NCBI GenBank assembly: GCA_030601645.1
Contig: JAUWBQ010000051.1
Span: 1-9,680 of the forward strand
Length of the DNA: 9,680 bases
Source of the DNA: Candidatus Bathyarchaeota archaeon
GTDB lineage: Archaea; Thermoproteota; Bathyarchaeia; TCS64
Reading direction: 5' to 3'
Shown: positions 4,662 through 9,680 of the stretch, in pieces
How the letters are laid out: the number at the start of each line of letters is the position of its first letter
Numbering within the stretch: position 1 is the stretch's first letter
The notes under the pieces: generated by a model
The model's database searches: none
What the model saw: the letters and a program-made list of their open reading frames with translations, nothing else
Told to the model about the DNA's origin: nothing
Translations under genes and position numbers: made by a program

Positions 4662-5603
4662 CTACATCTTCCGGACCGTCTTCGGGATGGCCAGATCTGG
4701 TGCACCGACCTTCGACAGCTTCGCCTCGGGTAGGTTCTCCTCCACGAGGCCGATGAGCCTCCCGGCGTAAGTCACCTTGTCCCTGGCCAGCTTCTCAAGC
4801 CCCGCCCCCCATGGCTTGTATAGAGCGCCGACGCTGGGACCCGGCTCAATCTTGAAGTAGCAGGGGGAGCAGATCCTGGTCATCTCGGGGGCCTCGTAGA
4901 TCCTGTTGAAGCCCCCCCAGGCGTCGAAGAGCCAGATGTGGAGGTCCAGGGGCATCTTCACCGCACTACGGATGGCGGCGAGCTGAGGGAGAGTGAGGTC
5001 CCCCACGGGGTTGAAGGTGTCCGCCCCCAGCATCTCCAAGACCTTCGCTCCGGCGGGGTTCGCGTGGCCCGCGAAGATGGAGAGCTTGTAGACAACCTCC
5101 CTGGGGATCTTGCCCGCCTCCCTGAGCCGATTCAGGGCGTACAGGCCTCCCTCCCCGACCACGAGAAAGCCGTTGAATCCAAGGTCTATGTTGTGGAGGA
5201 TGTCGTCCACCATCTGGATGAGCCCCTTCATCCCCCGGTACCTTATGCCGCAGAGGCTCCCCTCTGGGGTGGCCACCTGCCTTCCGATGTCCCAAGGGGC
5301 TCTGGGCCCCGGGGTGAGGATGATCTCGAGCTTCGCGTCGTGGGCAACCTGGGCGAACTCCTCCAACTCCTCGTCGCTCAGGAGGGTCGATCCCATCACG
5401 GTGCTGATCAGCCTGTGGATGGGGATGTTTTTCTTGTCCATCTCGTCTATGAGGGCGTGCAGGACCGAGAGGCGCTCGATCCCTGAGATCTCGATGCGGT
5501 AGTTGGCTCCATCCGGGAACGTCAACGGAGATGTCGGAAGGTCGTAAGCATCGCCTTCCGGTAGTCCTATCTGGGCCAGCATCCTGGCCGTTTCTCGGAT
5601 CAT
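4662..5603 (-). CDS. Conserved-looking TIM-barrel-like protein, possibly distant to peptidase U32
   Basis: 313 residues from the ATG at 5603, soluble, no signal peptide. The pattern of alternating strands and helices suggests a TIM barrel. It includes 'YRIEISGIER' at about 35-44, 'LEIILTPGPRAPWDIGR' at 92-108, 'GFNGFLVVGEGGLYALNRL' at 142-160, 'GADTFNPVGDLTLPQLAAIR' at 193-212 and 'LDLHIWLFDAWGGFNRIYEA' at 219-238. Three cysteines include a CxxC at 245-248 ('RICSPCYFKIEPG'). Some of this resembles proteins annotated as U32-family peptidase, but the classical U32 cysteine-rich signature is not present, so I do not assign an activity. A TTG at 5633 would add ten residues, but it overlaps the TATA box at 5633-5640. 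The ATG with a leader of about seven bases is therefore the better start. It is a single-gene unit, tail to tail with the HD gene. Confidence 0.85.
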   Translation of the reverse strand: MIRETARMLAQIGLPEGDAYDLPTSPLTFPDGANYRIEISGIERLSVLHALIDEMDKKNIPIHRLISTVMGSTLLSDEELEEFAQVAHDAKLEIILTPGPRAPWDIGRQVATPEGSLCGIRYRGMKGLIQMVDDILHNIDLGFNGFLVVGEGGLYALNRLREAGKIPREVVYKLSIFAGHANPAGAKVLEMLGADTFNPVGDLTLPQLAAIRSAVKMPLDLHIWLFDAWGGFNRIYEAPEMTRICSPCYFKIEPGPSVGALYKPWGAGLEKLARDKVTYAGRLIGLVEENLPEAKLSKVGAPDLAIPKTVRKM

Positions 5604-5632
5604 GAGAATCCGTTTGGAACTGTCTTCAAACA

Positions 5633-5640
5633 ATATATAA
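5633..5640 (-). promoter_or_regulatory. TATA box for the TIM-barrel gene
   Basis: On the minus strand this reads TTATATAT, a strong archaeal TATA box. Initiation would fall near 5610, seven or so bases before the ATG at 5603. Confidence 0.6.
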
Positions 5641-5786
5641 CACTAGCTGGAAAATTCCTGGGGAGAATGATTTAGTAATCGAAACGGGAAATTATTATGG
5701 CTGCATTCATGTAGGTTTGCATGGGAGGAAAAACATGTGGCTCGCACACGGATCGTCTCAACAACGCAGCTGTCGCAATCATCATC

Positions 5787-5800
5787 CGCTCCCGTGAGCG
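5787..5800. repeat. Short GC-rich inverted repeat upstream of the Xaa-Pro peptidase TATA box
   Basis: CGCTC-CCGT-GAGCG, perfect 5-base arms around four bases, ending 14 bases before the TATA box at 5815. The rest of the 240-base spacer 5604-5843 is a mixed, partly AT-rich divergent promoter region with no gene I can support. Confidence 0.25.
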
Positions 5801-5813
5801 CGCGTGGCTAAGC

Positions 5814-5820
5814 CTATAAA
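5814..5820 (+). promoter_or_regulatory. TATA box for the Xaa-Pro peptidase gene
   Basis: CTATAAA centred 27 bases before the ATG at 5844. This spacing predicts that transcription begins at or next to the start codon, meaning a leaderless mRNA. No ribosome-binding sequence precedes the start, in agreement. Confidence 0.6.
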
Positions 5821-5843
5821 CCGTGCAATTGGATTGAATAGTG

Positions 5844-6959
5844 ATGGGCATGATCGATTTCCACAGGGAGAAAGCAGAGAAAGTCATGGAAGCTTTGAAG
5901 GGTGGGGGCGCGAACGCGCTCCTCCTCTTCCAAGGCGCTGATGTTGGCTATTACACCGGCTTTTCCATCGGCCCCAGCGAGCGACTGGCGGCGGCCTTGA
6001 TGCCTTGCGATGGGGAACCCGTCCTCGTAGTGAACGAACTCGAGAGCGAACTCCGTGGTCAGAAGCCTTGGATAGAGGATGTGGACATCTGGCTGGAGCA
6101 CGAAGATCCCATCGAGGCCCTCGCCCAGAACATAAAGCGCCTGGGCCTCGACGGCGCCGTCATAGGCCTCGCGGAAGACGCCCCGTGGGGGTGGGTGAAC
6201 AGGCTGAAGGCGAGGCTCCCCGCCGTCCACTTCGTTGACGCCTCCGGCTTTCTCAGCGAGGTCCGGATGGTGAAGTCGCAGCAGGAGCTCGACTGGATGA
6301 GGATGGCCTGCGCGATCACGGATCGCGCCCTAGAGGCGAGCTTTGAGCGGCTGCACACGGGCATGACCGAGAAGGAGTTGGCCGCCATCCTCGCATCGGA
6401 GATCCAGGGCCTGGGCGGAGGAGTAGGGTTCGGCCTCATCCTGTTCGGTGAGAGGGCCGCCCTGCCCCATGGAAGACCCAGCGACAGGAAGCTCGAGCCG
6501 GGAGACGCGGTCCTTGTGGATACGGGAGCCATCATCCATGGTTATTACTCGGATCTGACCCGGACTGTCTTCTACGGGGAGCCGACCCATCGCCAGAAGG
6601 AGATCTATGATGTTGTCTACGAGGCTAACAGGGTGGCCGTTGAGGCCGTGAGGCTCGGAGTCGAGTGCGGGTCCCTGGATCAGACCGCCCGGAGGGTCAT
6701 CGGGGACGCGGGCTACGGCGAGCACTTCATCCACCGCCTCGGCCACGGCATAGGCCTCCAGGTCCATGAGCGCCCCTACATCGTGAGGGACAACCGCCTG
6801 GAGCTGGAATCCGGGATGACCTTCACCATCGAGCCGGGGATCTACGTCGTGGGGGAGATCGGGGTCAGGGTCGAGGACACCGTCGTCTGCACCACCGCGG
6901 GCTGCGAGAGCCTTACCCGGCTCAGCCGGGAGCTGAAGTCATACCCGGTTAGGGACTAG
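5844..6959 (+). CDS. M24B family Xaa-Pro peptidase (prolidase-like)
   Basis: A cytoplasmic two-metal aminopeptidase or dipeptidase that cleaves before proline, 371 residues. The N-terminal creatinase-type domain covers about 1-135 and the pita-bread catalytic domain about 145-371. All five metal ligands can be seen. Asp226 ('VLVDTGA') and Asp237 ('YYSDLTRTVF') are followed by His301 ('GHGIGLQVHERP'), Glu330 ('TIEPGIYV') and Glu344 ('VRVEDTVV'). His209 ('LPHGRPS') and His308 are the usual active-site histidines. GTG at 5841 and ATG at 5850 are alternative starts; 5844 fits the leaderless geometry from the TATA box at 5814. Family sequence alone does not separate prolidase (dipeptides) from aminopeptidase P-like activity. 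It probably feeds on imported or internal peptides. An ICMT-like gene follows after 13 bases and is likely in the same transcript. Confidence 0.93.
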   Translation: MGMIDFHREKAEKVMEALKGGGANALLLFQGADVGYYTGFSIGPSERLAAALMPCDGEPVLVVNELESELRGQKPWIEDVDIWLEHEDPIEALAQNIKRLGLDGAVIGLAEDAPWGWVNRLKARLPAVHFVDASGFLSEVRMVKSQQELDWMRMACAITDRALEASFERLHTGMTEKELAAILASEIQGLGGGVGFGLILFGERAALPHGRPSDRKLEPGDAVLVDTGAIIHGYYSDLTRTVFYGEPTHRQKEIYDVVYEANRVAVEAVRLGVECGSLDQTARRVIGDAGYGEHFIHRLGHGIGLQVHERPYIVRDNRLELESGMTFTIEPGIYVVGEIGVRVEDTVVCTTAGCESLTRLSRELKSYPVRD

Positions 6960-6972
6960 GAGTTGGAGACGG

Positions 6973-7329
6973 TTGTCCTCCCCCTGGATCTACGCCTCCA
7001 CCGCGGCCGGATTCGCCCTGACCCTTCTCGGGGCGTACGTCTGTCTGAGATGGTACTCCTTCTGGAAGCGTAACTATCGGGGGGTGCTCCTCACCCGCGG
7101 ACCCTACGAGAGGGTCCGCCATCCCTTCTACTCAGGCTTCCTGGCCCTCGCGCTGGGTCTTGTTTTGTTGTATCCGGTCTTCGAGACGGTGTTGCTCGCG
7201 ATTTTCTCCGTGGGGGGCATATTGTTCTTCATTCCGAGGGAGGAAGAGTTCCTTCTGGAGCAGTATGGGGAGGACTATCGGGAGTACATGAAGAAGGTCC
7301 GCTGGAGGATTATTCCAGGGATCTACTGA
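6973..7329 (+). CDS. Small isoprenylcysteine carboxylmethyltransferase-like membrane methyltransferase
   Basis: 118 residues. The PEMT/ICMT-type signature is clear: 'TRGPYERVRHPFYSGF' at 41-56, then the conserved 'EEEFLLEQYGEDYREYMKKV' at 90-109 and a 'WRIIPGIY' end. In this family the RHP and the double-Glu motif help hold S-adenosylmethionine at the membrane face. Hydrophobic segments lie at about 6-27 and 54-87; the second is long enough for a helical hairpin. The protein is shorter than typical ICMT-like proteins, having one segment before the signature. The only plausible start is TTG at 6973, with GGAG at 6959-6962 and 6965-6968. It begins 13 bases after the Xaa-Pro peptidase stop, so the two genes are probably one operon. 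The methyl acceptor is unknown; despite the family name, a prenylated protein need not be the target. Confidence 0.85.
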   Translation: MSSPWIYASTAAGFALTLLGAYVCLRWYSFWKRNYRGVLLTRGPYERVRHPFYSGFLALALGLVLLYPVFETVLLAIFSVGGILFFIPREEEFLLEQYGEDYREYMKKVRWRIIPGIY

Positions 7330-7357
7330 GAAAACGTTGGAGGGTAAGAAAAGAGGT

Positions 7358-8107
7358 CTATTCCCTCACAGTCTTGAGGTCGTGTACCTCGACTGCGCCT
7401 AGGTACATCTCCGTCAACTGCGGGTGGTTCAGGAGCTCCTCTGCGCTCCCTTCGAAGGTGAAGGCACCGCCTCTCATCATGTAGGCGTAATCGCCGATCT
7501 CCAACGCTCGGCGTGCCCTCTGCTCGACGACGACCACGGGCAGCCCGGTGGTCTCTGCCATCTCCTCCAGCTTCTTCAGGACGTCTGTTACCAGTTTGGG
7601 CATCAGACCTGCGGTGGGCTCGTCAACCAGCATCACCTTGGGGTCCCTCATGAGGACCATGCTCTCCGCGAGCATCTGGCGCTCCCCGCCGCTAAGGGTT
7701 CCGGCGTCCCTCTTCATGAAGCCCTTGAGGACGGGAAACAGATTGAGGACCATCTCCAAATTGTCCTGAATCATATTCTCATCTTTCATGATGAATGCAG
7801 CCATCATGAGGTTGTCCTCGACGCTGAGGTGGCTGAATATGTTTCCCACCTGGGGCATGTAGCCGATGCCAAGCTGTGTACGTTCATGAGGGGGCAGCTG
7901 GGTTATGTCATTTCCATCGAAAATGATTTGTCCCGAGTAGACTGTGACCAAGCCCATGATTGCCTTCAGGAGAGTCGTTTTTCCAACGCCGTTGGGCCCC
8001 ACGACGACGGTGACTTCCCCGTGTGACGCTTTGAACTCCAAGTCGTATATGACGTGGATGGGCCCATACCCTGCGTTGAGTTGTTTCGTTTGTAGGATCT
8101 CTACCAT
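7358..8107 (-). CDS. livF: Branched-chain amino-acid-type ABC transporter ATP-binding protein LivF
   Basis: One of the two ATPase subunits of a HAAT/Liv-type importer, acting at the inner face of the membrane. It has 249 residues from the ATG. It shows the N-terminal LivF pattern 'LNAGYGPIHVIYDLEF', Walker A 'GPNGVGKTT' (about 37-45), 'YMPQVGNIFSHLSVEDNL' around the Q-loop, ABC signature 'LSGGERQML' and Walker B 'VMLVDEPTAGL'. The switch position reads 'VVVEQRARRAL', with Gln in place of the usual His, which is normal for LivF. A GTG at 8116 would add three residues and overlap livG. The ATG at 8107 follows the livG TGA by one base, and GGTGAG lies just upstream, so I prefer it with coupled translation. 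It has no promoter of its own and is co-transcribed with livG. The substrate could be branched-chain amino acids, but related transporters take amides, urea or peptides. Confidence 0.93.
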   Translation of the reverse strand: MVEILQTKQLNAGYGPIHVIYDLEFKASHGEVTVVVGPNGVGKTTLLKAIMGLVTVYSGQIIFDGNDITQLPPHERTQLGIGYMPQVGNIFSHLSVEDNLMMAAFIMKDENMIQDNLEMVLNLFPVLKGFMKRDAGTLSGGERQMLAESMVLMRDPKVMLVDEPTAGLMPKLVTDVLKKLEEMAETTGLPVVVVEQRARRALEIGDYAYMMRGGAFTFEGSAEELLNHPQLTEMYLGAVEVHDLKTVRE

Positions 8108-8108
8108 C

Positions 8109-8867
8109 TCACTCACCCAAGTATGATGTTATGACCCTTGGGTCCGCGAAGACTTCTTCAGCCGTCCCCTCGGTCAGCAACTTTCCCCTGTCCATAGCGA
8201 AGACGTGGTCCGCGTACTGGGCGGCGACTTCGAGTCTGTGCTCGATGACTAGGAATGTGATGCCTAACTCGTCCCTGAGTCTGAGTACGTGGCTGAATAT
8301 CTGGTGGCACAGCTTCGGGTCGATACTCCCCACGGGCTCATCCAGCAGGATGGTCTCGGCGCCGCACATGAGGGCTCTTCCTATTTCGAGGAGCTTGAGC
8401 TCACCGCCGCTCAGGGTGTTCGCCGGCATGTTCCAGACATGTCGTAGGCCCAGGACCCTGAGAAGCTCCGAGGCTCTTCTGACGGCGCTGATCTCGCTGT
8501 CGACCCAGGTCGGCTTGAACAGGGATAGGAAGATGTTTTCGCCCGCATTGTCCGGCAGCGCCACGAGCATGTTCTCAAGCGTGGTGAGGCTCAGGAAGGG
8601 GGAGGCGATCTGGAAGGTCCTGACCAGTCCCCGCCTCGATATCTTGTACATGTCCTCACCGGTTATGTTGGCGTTCCGGTAGTAGACGTTCCCTTCCTCG
8701 GGTTTGTATATGCCTGAGACGCAGTTTACCAGCGTCGTCTTCCCGCAGCCGTTGGGCCCTACGAGAAGGTAGATGCCCCCTTCCTTGAGGCTGAAGCTTA
8801 TGTCATCGACAGCGGCGAACTTGCCAAAATATTTCCTCATGTTCTCTATCTTTAGTACTTCGGACAT
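8109..8867 (-). CDS. livG: Branched-chain amino-acid-type ABC transporter ATP-binding protein LivG
   Basis: The partner ATPase of LivF, 252 residues. Visible are 'LKIENMRKYFGKFAAVDDIS' at the N-terminus, Walker A 'GPNGCGKTT' (about 37-45), Q-loop 'RTFQIASPFLSLTTLENML', signature 'LSGGELKLLEIGRAL', Walker B 'TILLDEPVGSIDP' and switch 'VIEHRLEVAA'. After Walker B the usual LivG 'EPAAGLNP' reads 'EPVGSIDP', a small departure. The open frame reaches 9173, but that part lies over the binding-protein gene and is not coding. The start at 8867 is supported by GGAG nine bases upstream and by the TATA box near 8899. Starts at 8876 and 8918 are in frame, but 8876 lies at or before the expected transcription start. 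A poly-T tract and about 110 bases separate it from the binding-protein gene. Confidence 0.93.
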   Translation of the reverse strand: MSEVLKIENMRKYFGKFAAVDDISFSLKEGGIYLLVGPNGCGKTTLVNCVSGIYKPEEGNVYYRNANITGEDMYKISRRGLVRTFQIASPFLSLTTLENMLVALPDNAGENIFLSLFKPTWVDSEISAVRRASELLRVLGLRHVWNMPANTLSGGELKLLEIGRALMCGAETILLDEPVGSIDPKLCHQIFSHVLRLRDELGITFLVIEHRLEVAAQYADHVFAMDRGKLLTEGTAEEVFADPRVITSYLGE

Positions 8868-8893
8868 CGGTATCATCTCCGTATTTATTTCTG

Positions 8894-8904
8894 TATTATA
8901 TATT
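8894..8904 (-). promoter_or_regulatory. TATA box for livGF
   Basis: On the minus strand this reads AATATATAATA, centred about 32 bases before the livG ATG at 8867. It predicts a near-leaderless livGF transcript starting near 8873, separate from the binding-protein transcript. Confidence 0.45.
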
Positions 8905-8953
8905 GTTTCGGAAGACATTATTAAAATTCTATCTCTTGTCTTAATAAAAATAT

Positions 8954-8961
8954 AAAAAAAA
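8954..8961 (-). terminator. Poly-T terminator after the substrate-binding protein gene
   Basis: Eight T on the minus strand, 15 bases after the TAA stop at 8977, followed by more T-rich sequence (TATATTTTTATTAA). It could end transcription fully or partly, allowing the binding protein to be made in excess over the ATPases. Confidence 0.5.
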
Positions 8962-8976
8962 TGAAGGTTTTTATGC

Positions 8977-9680
8977 TTATTGGCCTGGTGGCTCAAAGCC
9001 CAGCGCATCTGTGTACCATTCGACGGTGCCGTAGACTGTGAAATATTTACCGTAGAGGACATGCTCTGTTCTGGCGCCACGTACGCCGTAGCCCCAGATC
9101 TCATAGTCGGGTGGGAACCTGTCTCCGTCTTCGTTGAGTTTTGCCCATCCGGATGTGCCGTAGTGCTTCTCACAGATCGGGTCGATTAGGGGTATTATAT
9201 CTAATGGATCGACGCTTTGGGCTTCAAGTGCAGCTTCGAGGATTACCCATCCTATGTCGTAGGTGCACGCCCCATAGTAGCCTACGACTTGACCCACGAG
9301 TGGGAAGTATGTTGCGTTCAACTCTCTGTACTTCGGAGAGACGCCTGGAGCCGCCAGGGTGCTGGGGATCTGTAGGTGACCTGCTTGCGTGGGCGCGTCG
9401 TCCCTTATACGCTGCGTGATGGCCGTTCCATCGGTGCCGAACCATCGAACCTCGTCGTAGATCGTGGGGTATGCGTCTGCCTGAGTAATCATTATGGCTA
9501 CCTCGGAGAAACCAATCACCAAGATAGCACAACGCTCAGCACCGTACTCAGCTACCATTTCTATAGCAATGCCCTCAAGCGTCTGCAAGTCAGAGGCGAA
9601 CTCCTTCGACTCGGGGTTGTAGGAGAGCCTCCAACCTGTCTCCGATACCATGCCTCTATCCTCGAGCTCTGGCACAAGCA
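8977..9680 (-). CDS. ABC transporter substrate-binding protein, LivK-like (C-terminal part; N-terminus outside window)
   Basis: The visible 234 or so codons run open to the right edge, so the signal peptide, lipobox and N-terminal lobe are missing. A GTG at 9675 is internal. The sequence fits the second half of a type 1 periplasmic-binding-fold receptor of the branched-chain amino-acid (HAAT) family. It has 'YNPESKEFASDLQTLEGIAI' as the strand-helix after the hinge, then 'ERCAILVIGFSEVAIMITQA'. 'VRWFGTDGTAI' is the usual strand that lines the cleft, and 'YYGACTYDIGWVILEAALEA' precedes the final helices. The C-terminal 'GDRFPPDYEIWGY' resembles the 'G...p...d..i..v' ending of these receptors. 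In archaea it would be anchored outside the cell to capture ligand for the LivGF importer encoded downstream. No permease gene lies between it and livG. The ligand cannot be told from this part. Confidence 0.88.
   Translation of the reverse strand, partial: LVPELEDRGMVSETGWRLSYNPESKEFASDLQTLEGIAIEMVAEYGAERCAILVIGFSEVAIMITQADAYPTIYDEVRWFGTDGTAITQRIRDDAPTQAGHLQIPSTLAAPGVSPKYRELNATYFPLVGQVVGYYGACTYDIGWVILEAALEAQSVDPLDIIPLIDPICEKHYGTSGWAKLNEDGDRFPPDYEIWGYGVRGARTEHVLYGKYFTVYGTVEWYTDALGFEPPGQ

Noticed and set aside
4938..5502. Plus-strand frames opposite the TIM-barrel gene
   Set aside because: No recognisable motif, no promoter or ribosome site, and they overlap a well-formed gene.
5640..5843. 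Possible tRNA or small RNA in the divergent spacer
   Set aside because: I could find no cloverleaf, CCA end or tRNA box motifs. Only a 5-base-arm inverted repeat is present.
5672..5887. 71-codon minus-strand frame in the TIM-barrel / Xaa-Pro peptidase spacer
   Set aside because: It overlaps the TATA box and start of the Xaa-Pro peptidase gene and has no protein-like features.
8868..9173. N-terminal extension of livG to 9173
   Set aside because: The extra residues overlap the binding-protein gene, the poly-T tract and the livG TATA box. LivG proteins begin close to the 'LKIENMRKYFG' region.

Overview
This 9.7 kb window looks like a chromosomal segment of an archaeon. Several genes have TATA boxes 25-45 bases upstream of the start, with very short or no leaders. 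Poly-T tracts follow gene ends, arginine is often encoded by AGG, and TTG or GTG starts occur. The mix of amino-acid/peptide uptake and peptidase genes would suit a protein-degrading lineage such as Bathyarchaeia. That placement is an inference and no rRNA or other marker gene is present to test it. I see no tRNA, rRNA, CRISPR array, insertion sequence or prophage gene.

Layout. At 3-350 (+) lies the 3' end of a protein whose tail faintly resembles LarA-type lactate racemases. It meets trmO (347-775, -), a tRNA t6A37 methyltransferase, tail to tail, sharing a CTAG. An AT-rich divergent spacer (776-977) leads into a 62-residue protein (978-1166, +). Facing it on the other strand are a 129-residue protein (1252-1641) and a papain-family (C1) cysteine peptidase (1648-2781). 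Divergent from the peptidase is a DUF362 protein (2902-4059, +) followed by an HD-domain phosphohydrolase (4101-4649, +). A predicted TIM-barrel protein faces these (4662-5603, -). Next come an M24 Xaa-Pro peptidase (5844-6959, +) and a small ICMT-like membrane methyltransferase (6973-7329, +). The right end carries, on the minus strand, the substrate-binding protein (cut by the window edge), LivG and LivF of a branched-chain amino-acid-type ABC transporter.

The most interesting part is 978-2781. The 62-residue protein matches the N-terminal, propeptide-like region of the peptidase (19 of 38 residues identical, no gaps). The second half of the 129-residue protein matches the peptidase's C-terminal extension (39 of 66 identical, no gaps, with a 35-base stretch differing at one base). 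Both non-catalytic modules of one protease therefore also exist as separate small proteins beside it. This could be a locally evolved protease-regulator set: a free propeptide acting as inhibitor or chaperone, and a free C-terminal domain acting as adaptor, decoy or target binder. These roles are inferred; the module sharing is read directly from the sequence.

Other points of note are a perfect 6-5-6 inverted repeat between the TATA box and the probable transcription start of the DUF362 gene, promoter evidence that settles several starts, and a transporter locus in which no permease genes lie between the binding protein and LivG.
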